Assembly: GCA_003614735.1 (NCBI GenBank)
Contig: KZ992475.1
Span: 1-47,379, forward strand
Length of the DNA stretch: 47,379 nt
Direction of reading: 5' to 3'
DNA from: Thamnocephalis sphaerospora
Lineage: Eukaryota > Zoopagomycota > Zoopagomycetes > Zoopagales > Sigmoideomycetaceae
A program made the position numbers and the translations under genes. The notes under the pieces are model-generated. The model made no database searches. It was not told the DNA's origin and saw nothing but the letters and a program-made list of their open reading frames with translations. Numbering within the stretch: position 1 is the stretch's first letter; every line of letters starts with the position of its first letter. This document shows, one piece after another, positions 33,924-44,983 of this stretch.

Positions 33924-35323
33924 ATGTCCAACATTCGACAGAGCTTGGAGGCCTATGCGCGCACGCTTGGTGTGGACGACGACCAGCGGGCGGTCGCACG
34001 CGCGCAACAGCTTTTTGCGCAGGCAAGCGCCGGCGCGGGCGCTGCTGGTCGCACGACGGCTGCAACGCCGGTGATCTGTCTCGAGCTGGCGTGCGAGCGG
34101 TGCGTCCGCATAGACACCTTTGGCGGCGACACGGACTAACGCGCAGGTGTCATGGCGCAGACTTGGCATTACCGTTGACCGTCGCGCGGCAGCACGTCTT
34201 TCGGCCACGACAGCGGTGTCGTATGCGCGCGAGCTGGAAAGTCTCCGTGGCCGACTCGGGCTGCAACAAGCAGGCGGTCGCGTGACGCTCAACTCGCTGG
34301 CAGTGCAGTTTGGCTGCACGACATTGACTTCGCACTGCGAAAGCGTATTTGCCGGTTTCCGCGAGCGCTGGTCGGCCGCACTGCCCAGTGCTCAGCGTGC
34401 TGCGGTGCGGTGGGACCGAGCTGTTTTCCCGGCCGGCGTCTTTCTGGCCTGCTGTCGAGCGGCAGGGGCAAGTAGCGCGTATGCTGTGATGATGCTGTCT
34501 ACGGCTAACCGCTCATCACACGTAGTCGCGTGTGGATCAAGCCAAGCTGTCGGCTGCGGTTGGCGAGGGTATTGCTGAGATCAACAAGGTGGTGGCGTTG
34601 GCCGAGTACTATGCTCCGCGCGAACTAGCTATGCTGGGCACACCTCGGACGCCCTCTAGAGCGCGTGCTAGAAGTGCAGTCAGCAGCCCGAGACCAGCGG
34701 GCGGCACTAGTGTGACATCGCCGGCTTCAGCAAGTGGGCATGCCACTGCGACCACTCCATCGCTGAGGAGAACTGCGAGCAGAACGGCGATTGTAACACC
34801 ATCGCGTCATGCTGGCACATCGGTCACAGTGATTGCCACAGAAAAGTCAGCACAGACACCGACAAAGGCGGCTGGCGTGCGCGAAACACCTCGGCGCAAG
34901 CGCAAGGTTGACCAGTTGGCTACAACACCGGCAGCTGAAAAGAGTGTGGCAGCGGCTGCAGCAGGCTCTGATGTGACTGACAAGCCAGAGGAGAGTACCG
35001 ATAAGCCAGATGACGCCCCTGTGACCTTGGCGCGCCGTACGCCCGTGCGTCGTCGGCGAAAGACAGCGGCAAAGGACGGCAGTCATGCTTTGCAGTCGTG
35101 CATTCCGCCCGTGGATGGTGTCAATGCGATGGTAAGCAAGTGCGCTGTGTTTTCCGCGTATGCAGGCTCTGACCACCTGACCATACCAATATTGCGTCTT
35201 GTATGCTTGCAGGTGTCGCCCGTGCCCTTTCGACACCTGCCAGCCTATATTGCTTACCAGGAATGGCGCGATCGTCTGCTTGCAGAGATTGACGGTGAAT
35301 CGCAGGCCGTTGTCTCTGGATAG
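33924..35323 (+). CDS. ORC6: Origin recognition complex subunit 6
   Basis: Four exons: 33924-34099, 34161-34467, 34526-35131, 35213-35323, giving 399 aa. The N-terminal half is the pair of TFIIB-like cyclin folds of Orc6: MSNIRQSLEAYARTLGV, VICLELACERLGITVD, RELESLRGRLGL, RVTLNSLAVQFGC, FPAGVFLACCRAAG and INKVVALAEYY. A Ser/Thr/Pro-rich linker (about 200-355) holds several TP sites and basic motifs that could be CDK or nuclear-import sites (TPRTPSRARARS). The conserved C-terminal helix VPFRHLPAYIAYQEWRDRLL is the expected Orc3-binding element. It loads MCM helicase as part of ORC. Intron 2 starts with GC (GCAAGT at 34468). Intron 1 must skip a CAG at 34144-34146 and end at 34160 to hold frame. 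Confidence 0.88.
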
Positions 35324-35569
35324 GCTGTCTGGCTGTTTGCGTGTGTAACTATATAGCGGCGAATATACGATGGTAGAGTGTAGGCCTGCCTTTGTGACTC
35401 TTCTTTTGTAAGCTGAGACCTTGGACGGCGGAGCGTTGACGGTCAGCGCACATGTCGTTTTGTTTTTCAGTGTGTGGATGACTGCGATCAGATTGCCCCT
35501 TTTACCGATGACCTGGTAGTTGAAGGTTAACGTGTTTTTGTGCTTTATGCTTTCGTCACCACTTTTGCC

Positions 35570-36408
35570 ATGACCGATCCCAACATTGAGCGCTACAAGG
35601 CGTTTCTCGCCTACGACTTTGAGCATGATGAGCGGTTCCAGGCACGTCTACAGACAGACCGAGTGTTGTGCCATTGCACGCATACTGATACCGTCTTGTG
35701 GCGAATAGGCTGGCGTGCAGAGTCTGCGACGCAATGACGAATCTCGCTCAGCCGAGGGCGGCAGGTCAGGCTTGGATGCCGAGTCACTAGAGCGCGCACG
35801 CTGGTTCTACTACACAAAGTACGCCGCTTGCGCTTGCCTACCGCGGGCTGGGCTGACCAGGAAGTGGCTCGCAGGTTCTTTCCGCCGTTTGACCTGGAAG
35901 CATTCCGTCTCTGGCAGAAAACACAGCCTGCAGCTGCGCCAGCAAGTGTGGTGCCCATGAATGGTGCCAACATGGATCAGGGTAAGCGTCGATGCTGCTC
36001 GCTACGTCGACATAGGCTGATGGACCGTGTGAAGATGTTGCGCCGACAGCCGATCTAGATGCCATAGCCACCACCGCCGACGCAGCGGCTGACATAGACC
36101 AACCGGCCTATCCGCTTTCGTTCCAGGCTATCTGCGATCTAATTACCGCGGGAAAGCCGGTGCCAGGTGCGTGTCAGCGCTAGTTATGCAGCATCGCCGA
36201 CGTGACTCATGCAGACATGATAGGTATCCGAACGATTCCTAATCGCCTCAACGAAGAGCCACCGAGTCGATCGACGTTGCAGCCGCGGCCAAAGCCTTGG
36301 GAAAAGGCGGCGCAGGCAGCACCAGCGGGCGATGATGCCCCTAGCACAGTGGGCACGTCTGACGCACCAAAGACGTTGTCGCTGCCAGCCGCGGAGGCGG
36401 ACCTATAA
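35570..36408 (+). CDS. PEX39: Pex39-like peroxisomal import protein with PWE motif
   Basis: Five exons: 35570-35641, 35709-35818, 35875-35981, 36050-36166, 36215-36408, giving 199 aa. The N-terminal part (MTDPNIERYKAFLAYDFEHD then ERFQAGVQSL, ERARWFYYTKFF and DLEAFRLW) has the YKAFxxYDFExDxRF signature of a fungal family that includes yeast Yjr012c. The C-terminal part has YPLSFQAICDLITAGKPVPD, GIRTIPNRLNEEPPS and RPKPWEK (160-166), the KPWE-type motif described for Pex39 and Pex13. Such proteins assist Pex7-dependent (PTS2) import into peroxisomes, which is family knowledge. Intron 1 requires a GC donor (GCACGT) to give FQAGVQS; intron 2 skips an earlier CAG and ends at 35874. Identification rests on motif memory without a search, so the name is a strong suggestion, not proof. 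Confidence 0.65.
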
Positions 36409-36623
36409 TCAGAGTAGGGGTGTAGCGGTGCTGCAGGAGAATAAATGCCGTTTGGGCGCGGCAGTGACCGTTTCTTTGGCCCCAGCCGCCGCCCCTTTGA
36501 CGTTGCATTTCAACCAACTTGTCTCCAGCATTTGTCGCACTGTACCTGTCACATCCGTGAGCCGTCGCATTGCTCATCTGCATCTTGCTTTTTTTGCTTG
36601 TTCGCTCTTAGGCGCCTGCTTCA

Positions 36624-39600
36624 ATGGCGACCAACGCACTTTCTGTGGAAGCGCTCCGGGCGCAGGTGCTCTCCACCAGCGGAGTGGAAGAGAAGGTGAG
36701 GCATTGGGCGTGGTGGTGGTTGACCCGCTGCGTTTACCGAGCTGTGTCATGGTGATTGCCAGGTTGAGGTGAACCAGCGCCATCTCATCGACAAGATTCT
36801 TGCTCGCTACTCGGCCAAGCATACGGTGTTTCGCGAGCTATTGCAGAATGCCAACGATGCCGGCAAGTAGACATGCGCGAGCATACAGAATCTGCGCTGA
36901 CGTACTACATTGACACCTGCCTGCAGGCGCGCAGCGCGTAGAGGTGCACTTTGATAGCATCGAAAAGACTGGCATATTTGGACGGGAGCGGTGCATGCGC
37001 ATCCAGGTGCGCAACGATGGCCGTGTGTTTGCGCCAGAAGACTGGCATCGGCTGAAGAAAATCGCTGAAGGCAATCCGGACGAGCAAAAGGTTAGTGGTG
37101 CTGGCTGGCGGCGTTTGAGCGCTGCGAGGCTCACCATGTGTCGGCGGTTTAGATTGGCTTCTTTGGCGTTGGTTTCTACAGTCTGTTTTCCATTTGCGAG
37201 GATCCATTGTAGGTTGTGCAAAGGGGCGTTTGCGTACAAGATGTCGGTCGTGCTAATGGTAACAACACCGATAATGGTGCTTTAGCGTGTCATCCGGCCA
37301 AGAGTGCATGGCGTTCTTCTGGAAGGGCGACCAGCTTTTTGCCAAGCGAGCGCCTGTGCCGGGAGAGCCGGACAAGGCGGAGAATGGCCGCGTGTGGACA
37401 ACGTTTTTGCTGAGCATGCGCGATCCGTTTGAAGTGCCCAACATTGATGAGTTTGGCAGCTTTCTCGCATCATCAATCAGCTTCACTTCGACGCTGCGTG
37501 AAATCTGCGCCTACATGAACGGCAGCAAGGTGCTTACGCTGAGCAAGGATCTGGGAACGCCGCGGCCGGTGCCGTTCAAGGAGATTGGTGGGCTGCAGCT
37601 TCGATCGCCGCAAAAGATGTTTACGCTGGGAGAGGTGGACGTGCAACAGGTGCACATGCAGTCGATCAGACACCATAGAGATGGCATGGCGGGCGGAAGC
37701 GCTGACGGAGAGTCCACGTCAGTGTTTGTACGTGTATCGCGCGCTCACTTGAGCGTGCGCGTTACAAAGCAGCAGACCATCGACATGGAGCGCACCACCA
37801 AGAAGCGGCCGCCGGCCACCACCGTAGTCCAGATGGTCTACACCGGCTACGACGAGCACGGCGCGAGCTCACAGGGCAAAAAGTCACTGTTTTCCAATCT
37901 GATGCCGTTTCCCAAGCAAGGCCGCGTCTATATTGGATTTCCAACCCACCAGACGACCGGATTCAGCAGCCACGTGGCCGCGCACTTTATCCCTACCGTA
38001 GAGCGCGAATCGATCGACTTTGTCGACCCGTGTTTGGCCGCATGGAACGAAGATTTGCTGTCCATGTGTGGTCTGCTGGCGCGCATTTTGTACGAGGATG
38101 AGCTGAACAGCGTCGCAAAGCTCTACAAAGAGCTGGTGCCGGATGCAGCGAATGGCGTGGTCGTCATGGGCGACGAGTCCGATGACGCCGACTCGGCGCG
38201 CTCTTTCTTGCAGCAGCGGGCTTCGTACGCCGTTCAGGCGTTTACCTACCATCCAAGCACGCCAAGCCCGCTGGTTGGCGAACTCGGCGTGCACCACTTT
38301 TTCGGAGCTACCGGGTCACGAGCACCCATGATGATATCATCTCATGGCGTTCGGCCGGCCAACACGATCAAGCTAGTGGACGAGCGTCTGAGCGGCTTTG
38401 TGCGCACCGTTCCGGTGATTCCGGCGGCGATTGCCAAACAGTGTACTCCGTACGTGGACAAGCTGGAAATGCTTGGCTATGTGCATCGCATGGGTGTGCA
38501 GGACGTAGTCGAAGAGCTTGGCCGTCGTCGCTTGACGCAGTCAGAGATTGTCAGCTTTATGAAGTGGTGGGCGAGTGTGCGGCAGAGCACGCCGATTGAT
38601 CTTTACCGCCGCATCATGCAGCTCGCCGTCTTCCCCAATGGCAAGCAGTTTGCCGAGAAGCTCTACTTTTTGAATGCCTCTGTGATACCGCCTACATTGC
38701 CGCTGCCAAGCACAGTGATCGACTATGAGATTACTCGCGCCTTCAACAAGCAGACGTTGGAAAGTGTGTTTGGGTAAGATGGTTTAACGTGATCCGGGGT
38801 CAGACGGTTTGTAGCGCACGCCGATAGCTAAGCTGGCGTTCACCTGCACATGACAGACCGTGGTCCGAGTACACGCTGGCTAATTGGCTAGAGTTTGCAG
38901 TAACACGGCCAGAGTTTCAGTCGGATGCTGCATTCTTGGAGTTGCTGCTGTCCACGACATCTCGCGCTTGGACATCCTTGTCTGATGCGGCACAAAAGGA
39001 GGTGGTCAAGTTGCTGCATGACAAAAAATGCATTCCTACGCAGCGCGGTCTATTTCTGCCGTCCGACACGTACTTTAAGAACGTCACGCTGTTCCCCGAT
39101 CTACCGCTGGTCACCGCTAGCAAGGCTGTCTCGGAAAAGCTCTTGACGGCACTGGGCGTGCGCAAGCATGTGAATCTGCAAATGGTGTTTGCCCGCCAGC
39201 ACGATCTTAACTGGGACCACATGCAGCTGGTCAAGTTCCTCGCTTCGATCCGGTCGACTTTGGGCGACCAGGAGATCAACCGCCTTCGCGTCACTGCCTT
39301 CTTTCCCAAGGAGCCTGTAGCGCCCGTGGCGACTCCAGGGCAACATGCTACTGGTGATATAACAGCGACTGCAGGCGCTGAAAGTAAGGCATCGACGCAA
39401 GCACCTGCGCAGGAGCCATTCCGCTACTACTGTGCCAATGAGCTGTATCTACCGTCGGACATGACCAGCAAACTTGGCCTTCCAGCCATTCAGTGGAAGG
39501 GGAAACTGCGGACATACACGGAAGAAGGTAACGTGAACGCTTGTCACATGCATCGCCGGCTCCAGCTAACAATGTACGCACATATAGGCAGCATGCTGCA

Positions 39601-42449
39601 ATTCCTGGGGCTGCGCACGTACCCGCCACTTGACGAGCTGCTAAAGATTGCCACACACTCCGATGCTGCCAGGCGTGCAGCTGCGCTAGAGTTTTTTACC
39701 GGAAACTTCAATTCCTATTATCGCGAGCAGTATCGCCCAAAGTCCATCAAAACAGCATTCCTGCCATGTGCCGATGACGCCAACGCACTTGCCACTCCAA
39801 CCGAGTGTTTCATCGAGCCAGCCTGTGCCACCATGGGCTTTCATGTATTGCGTCCGGACCTGCGGCAGCATGCTGACAAGTTTGGCGTGGAGCCCTATCC
39901 AAAGGCGCACCAGCTTATAGGGCACCTGACTCGATTGCCGCCGACTAGCCATGCGTCGGCGCGAGTTACCTTTGAGTTTTTGGCCGGTCGTGTATCTGGC
40001 AGGTGTCGGCGATACTGTGGTCCCAGCTGTATTGTTCGCTAATCTTGATGCTCCCACAGAGTTTTCCTCCAACGACATTGGAGCGCTAAAGACAACCCCG
40101 TTTATTCCGGTGTTTGACGAAATCAAGCAAGATGGCAAAGTTGCCGCAAAGGCGCGGTTCCTCACCCCGCGTGGCTGCTACTTTGGCAACGAAAACAACA
40201 GGTAGGCGGTGGCTGGTGTGCATTTCTTATATTCACTCTCTAATGCTGCTTCAGCCAACATGCTGCTTTTTTCGATTATGTCGACTTTGGACCGGTGGCC
40301 AACGGCTTTTTGCGCATGTGCGGTGTGCGCAACGAGCCGTCGCCTGCTGATCTAGCACATATGATTATCAAGTCACCCAAAGACTTTTTAGCGTCCTGTG
40401 GTGGCTATGAATCCTATCTCAACGTACTTCGCCAGCTCGCACTGAACACAGACAGCCTCCAAAAGGAGCGTGGTTTGCTGACGCGGATGCGCAGTGCACC
40501 AATCCTGATAGGCACCCAGCGCGTGCTCAAGCGTGCCTCGGTCATGGCAGGCAGCTCAGCAGAGAAAAAGCCGGCAGACACAAGTGCAGCTTCGGGCAAC
40601 GAAAGGCCTGCGGCTGGAAACGATACGCTGCAATACGAACTAGCATGTGCGCGTGACATATTTTTGATTGACGACACCGTGCTGCAGCAAATCTTTTCGC
40701 CGCTGAGGTATGTGCACGCCCTGCGTTGATAATGCAAACGGTGTCGCTAATGGCATGTACAGTGCACCCATGGAGGTTCTTTTGGAAAAGTTCTACGAGT
40801 CGCTTGGCAGCCAGTGGTTATCGAGCCGCGTCAAGGAGACATACGTGCGCAAGGGCAAACCAGCCCAGACGCCTGTGGCAGCGCAGCTGACGGCACTTAT
40901 CAAAGAACGCGCACCGCTCATGTTTTACGATTATCAGCATGGCGGCGGGTCGCGTATCCTTCATGACTGCGACTGGCTGACTCGGTATCTGGTCGTCTAC
41001 GAGGTGCCGGAGATTGTTATCAAGCGTGAGTTCGTGCCCACGCAGACTGTCCGGGAACAGCCTACATCGGCATGTGTGGACGCAGGCAGCAGGCACTGCA
41101 ATCTGTACATGTCTCGAGAAGACTTTGACCATTACGACGTGGCAAGTGCACTTGGTAAGATACTCTTCTCCAAGTGCCGCTTGAACGACGCGCTCCTGCT
41201 GTCCACGTTGCTTTCAGCAAGCCTGGAGAATCTGCGCCGCAAGGGCTTTCCAGTGGAGCGCATTCTCAGCGTGCCCAAGCCCGTGCCCAAAGCGCGTCCC
41301 GAGACGGCCGTCGCTGCACCCCCACAACGGCCCACGCTGCCAGCGCGTGTCATGGAAAGCTATGTGCAACAGTTGCAGGCCATGTTTCCCGACTGTGACC
41401 CAGAGTATCTGCGCACAGAGCTGGCCAAGGAAACGGATCGGCATGTAGAGCGCGTGGCCAATCGGCTAGCCACGACGGACTATCCCAAAGAGAAACCGCG
41501 TGTTGTGGGCGAGGACGATGGCGAGCAGGAGGCAGAGGCAGAGCGCCAACGTTTGCTCAACAGCAGCAAGGGTCACACCAGAGGTTCCGAGTCCAAGTCG
41601 TCGCAGAGCACGTTCAGTCGTTTTTCGCGGATGCTTGGCTGGTCAGACAATCGTGCTGAACCGGAGACCTCAAAGTCGCAACCAAAAGCGGACACACCGC
41701 CACCGCCACCGCCCAAACCCACCAGGACAGTTGCAACGGTGGATCCGAATACCGCTCAGCGACTCAACAAGTCGCTGCGTTCGGCTATCCAGTCATGCCG
41801 AGCGTATGGTGGCGATGCGATTGACAGTGAGGCTACAGTGCGCCAGCTTACAGAAAGCACAGTCTCCTATTGCGATCAGACGCCAGCACAGAAGCTGCAG
41901 CGCATCGAGCGCACCGGTTTGCTCGACTTTTACCTTGACAAAGATCTCAACCAGGCTGAGACGCTGGGAGACGCGCGGCTGATGCGATCGCTGGATCGAT
42001 TCAACAGCGTGCTGGTCCTTCTTGCGGAGGTGTTTGAGCTGGACCGCAAGACGATGCACGTCTACTACGACATGGAAGCCAAAACCATTGCATTCAACCG
42101 GCTGCCCACGCGGGCGCTCTTCTTCAATCTCCGGTTCTTTAATGCGCTGCATTTTCGTGAGCCGGAAACGGCGACCAGCGGCGATGTTGGTGCGCCCAAA
42201 GAAGCGTTTGACACGTATGTTTACTGGTTTATGACCTGCTGTCACGAGTTGGCGCACAACTTTTGTCGCGAGCATAGCTCTCAGCACGAGGTGAGTTACA
42301 GATGCCGGCGGCGGCGGAGGAGAGGCGAGCTTGTAGCGACTTGCTCACAATCAATGGCCTGCATATGACAGTACTACCTCTCTTCGTTTGCGGAGCAGTA
42401 CATGAAGTCGTTGGTGGAGCGTCTTCGACGCGAAGGTTTAATCGCCTAA
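36624..42449 (+). CDS. Giant HATPase/HExxH protein (sacsin-like, DUF3684 type)
   Basis: Eleven exons: 36624-36695, 36763-36862, 36927-37090, 37153-37208, 37286-38773, 38857-39527, 39588-39998, 40060-40201, 40255-40707, 40763-42290, 42372-42449, giving 1720 aa. The N-terminus is a GHKL/HSP90-like ATPase: TVFRELLQNANDAGAQRVEV (Asn53/Asp56 metal-nucleotide box), then KIGFFGVGFYSLFSICEDP. Long conserved segments follow (LPPTSHASARVTFEFLAGRV, NNSQHAAFFDYVDFGPVANG). A disordered Lys/Ser/Pro linker (about 1430-1500) separates a C-terminal domain with HELAH (1680-1684), a metallopeptidase-type HExxH, followed by REHSSQHEYYLSSFAEQYMK. The pairing of an ATPase with a putative zinc-protease motif matches fungal DUF3684 proteins; activity is untested and chaperone-like function by sacsin analogy is inference. 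Introns 2 and 7 need GC donors (GCAAGT, GCAGGT). Confidence 0.88.
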
Positions 42450-42632
42450 TGCACATGTGCACGTGCTCTCCTGTCTCGCACTCTGCAAATGTATATGTGT
42501 GGCTAATGTAACGCAGCTGCCGTTATGGGCCTCTATCAAGCACGGCGACATCTGTTGTGCACCCTTTATAGGCGACTGGCGTGGGTACATGGCCCTGTTG
42601 CTTGGCATATTCAAGCAAAGCAGGCTACTATT
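42450..42632. other. Convergent spacer
   Basis: 182 bp between the 3' ends of the giant ATPase gene (plus) and the F-box gene (minus). Nothing else seen. Confidence 0.5.
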
Positions 42633-44102
42633 TCAAGTGTGCGGCACTTTGAGCGTTGGCTGGCGTGGGTGATTTGTGTAATCGAACACGATGGCTGTGT
42701 GGCCGTTGTAGTAGAGTAAAGCGGTCGGAGACGGCACTTGCTCAACATCCTCATGTGGACCCAGAGCGGCGACCTCCTCAGGGTCTTGCTGGTCTGTCTT
42801 TTCGGTTGCGCTTACCCGCTGGTTCTCTAGCGGATAGAGGCCGCTGAGATACCAACGGGCAATGTGCGTGCGATGTACTTTCGAGCCATCAGCCAAGCTT
42901 AGTAGCATCACCGCATCGTCTAGCTGTTGGACAGCAAGTAGGTTTTGAGCCACAAGTGGCCGGATTCTTTTGATCTTGGCATTGCACGACCATTTTTCTG
43001 TCAACGACATGCTTGTTCCACTAGCGACTATGCTCAGTAATATCAGGTTGGGCGGTGACATGGGATCTGGCTCGCCCGTGCCAAACGACCACAGGATAGC
43101 GAGGTCGTCGCAGATGCGCTGTGGCTTGACGCCGTATCTCCCGGTGCTCATGTCTCTTTTCCCTACTGCCTGGCACTGGAATGGCGCGGCCTGATTAGAC
43201 GTAATCTGCCATAGTTGATAGGAGACGGTGGCGGGGCCGGACGTGTGCTTGGTGTGCTCTGCCCACATGACGAGCACATTATTTGCCGTAGCGTGCAGGA
43301 TGCAAGCATGAACTTTGCTGCCCGAGCTGTCCGAGCAATGCGAGTCTTTGGCAAGATCATATACCAAGACAGCATAGCGGGCAGATTGTTTGCACACGAG
43401 CGCAAGCCAGCTTCCACGTATATCCACGCCGCAGATTCGCTTGCTGCCGTCGGCGAGAATCGCACGCGGCGGCTTGTGAAGTGCAGCAAGGCGCCACGAG
43501 TATAGAAAGAAGCGGCCATCCAGCTTATCGCTGGTTTCGACGACCAGGTATTCATCTGAGCGCCAGTTTTTGCGAATCTCCATGTGCTCTACCTCTATGT
43601 CACCCCAACAGAGCTGCTCCAAGATCCATGTGGAATGCTGAGATGCTAGTAGCCATTGTGATGCAACCACAGCGTCGCCTGGTGCGGATCCTTTAGGCAC
43701 ATATGGAATACTCTGAAGACGAAGGCCAGCTGGGCGGACGTCAGTCGTGCGGGAAAGCCGGTGCTTGGTGTATTGTTCATGGCGCCAGCGATACTCGGTA
43801 GCGCGGCGATTACAATAGACCCCGAACCAGTCAAGCCGGTCATCGTCGCCCACGCTTTGCAACTCGTCGGCAATGCTGCAGAGATCTGCTCTATTTGTAC
43901 ACGCTCGCCTATACTGACGTAGCCAGCGAGATTCCTTGTCATCGCTCTGAAGGAATTGGTGCTCAAAGCGCTTACGCCACCACTTTTGGCGACAGGACAC
44001 GCGGGCGCGCCATTGGCGCGAGGTGCAGGATAATGCCGCAAGTGCTGCCTCGTCCGATACCTCGATGATGCAGTCGAGCACTTCGTTTGGTATGTATCTC
44101 AT
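42633..44102 (-). CDS. F-box protein of unknown target
   Basis: Single exon, 489 aa, starting at the ATG at 44102 (the open frame extends 87 codons upstream, but that part has no F-box-like character and the chosen ATG begins directly with the domain). The first 45 residues, MRYIPNEVLDCIIEVSDEA, then ALAALSCTSRQWRARVS, form an F-box, the Skp1-binding module of SCF ubiquitin ligases. The remaining 440 residues show a repeating beta-strand pattern (EYLVVETSDKLDGRFFLYSW, RICGVDIRGSWLALVCKQS, NVLVMWAEH, LAVQQLDDAVMLLSLADGS), compatible with a degenerate beta-propeller as in many substrate-recruiting F-box proteins; no WD or Kelch signature is clear. A second F-box-like gene begins at 47075, with the tyrosinase between them. 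Confidence 0.75.
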   Translation of the reverse strand: MRYIPNEVLDCIIEVSDEAALAALSCTSRQWRARVSCRQKWWRKRFEHQFLQSDDKESRWLRQYRRACTNRADLCSIADELQSVGDDDRLDWFGVYCNRRATEYRWRHEQYTKHRLSRTTDVRPAGLRLQSIPYVPKGSAPGDAVVASQWLLASQHSTWILEQLCWGDIEVEHMEIRKNWRSDEYLVVETSDKLDGRFFLYSWRLAALHKPPRAILADGSKRICGVDIRGSWLALVCKQSARYAVLVYDLAKDSHCSDSSGSKVHACILHATANNVLVMWAEHTKHTSGPATVSYQLWQITSNQAAPFQCQAVGKRDMSTGRYGVKPQRICDDLAILWSFGTGEPDPMSPPNLILLSIVASGTSMSLTEKWSCNAKIKRIRPLVAQNLLAVQQLDDAVMLLSLADGSKVHRTHIARWYLSGLYPLENQRVSATEKTDQQDPEEVAALGPHEDVEQVPSPTALLYYNGHTAIVFDYTNHPRQPTLKVPHT

Positions 44103-44983
44103 GGGGACGCGAGAGGGTGTAATGATAAGCGCTTGAAAGTTTGCTCGCCATGTAAAGACCGCTGGCAAAGGATGGAAGATGTGACGCAGGCTGAATGCTA
44201 CGCGACAGTCTATTGGGCGGACGAGCACCTTGCGTATATACGGCGGTCGTACAAGGATAGTGCTTGAAAAATGCACGTCTTTAGATCGGCTGCTCGTTGC
44301 ATGGCAGCACACGATATATAATGCTATTGCGATCAAGCACTGCGTTAACATCAAAATGTGCATTTACAGAGTTTTCGTGAAGCAATGACGCTGCCATCAG
44401 CTGGGCATACCATGTCCAAATTGGTGTTGGGCATACTGTGCACATAGTTCCTGGGACGCGAGGAGAGTACCGGCTGGACAGGCTTGGCGCTGGCACACGT
44501 GCAGCCATGGACGTAAAATCTTAACATGTGCTGCTGTCGTTAAGCCCATGTACATTGCCTGATATTTGTCCGTGAAAAAAACGCAGGCAACACCTGCGTA
44601 CTAGACCGGGCAATCAAAGGTGAACTGCCCTTGCGGTAGCACGCACAGCCTTTCGTTGCTTGGGTACGCTGCCATTGTACAGGCTTGCATGCCGGCATTT
44701 AGCGCTGCATAGCGTGCATGTGTGTGCATTGTTGTATCCCTTGCCCTTGCACGCCCTGTCTACGTCAATGCGGGTACTTTCAATTCATGTAGCGGTGTAA
44801 ACAAATCACTGACTTGGCATGAGTTTGCACGGCCAGTACTAATGCTTCCAGCCATCGCGGTTCATTGCCATTCTATAAATTGCGCGGCCGGTGGCGCTTT
44901 TATCCTATCACATACCACGCTCTCAGATCTGCATCACCGATTAATTTCAGTAGAAGACGCTCGGTCACGCTCTAGTCTCAGCG
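44103..44983. other. Divergent intergenic region
   Basis: 880 bp between the divergent starts of the F-box gene (minus) and the tyrosinase gene (plus). Short ORFs only; a possible TATA-like ACGATATATAATGC at about 44309-44322 reads on either strand. No RNA gene found. Confidence 0.4.

Noticed and set aside
39528-39587. 60 nt that stay open in frame in the HATPase gene
   Set aside because: Treated as an intron: it starts gtaacgtg, ends atatag with a gctaac branch-like word, and its translation (NVNACHMHRR) interrupts a smooth EEGSMLQFLGL junction.
39951-40059. Coding use of 39999-40059 in another frame (VGDTVVPAVLFANLDA)
   Set aside because: It reads smoothly but cannot be joined to the upstream exon without breaking the conserved LAGRV|EFSS order; the segment has a branch-like gctaatc and a cccacag acceptor, so an intron with a GC donor is preferred, with lower certainty than the other GC introns.
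44103-44363. 87-codon N-terminal extension of the F-box protein
   Set aside because: The F-box starts right after the internal ATG at 44102, as in typical family members; the extension is hydrophobic-basic and lies in the expected leader.
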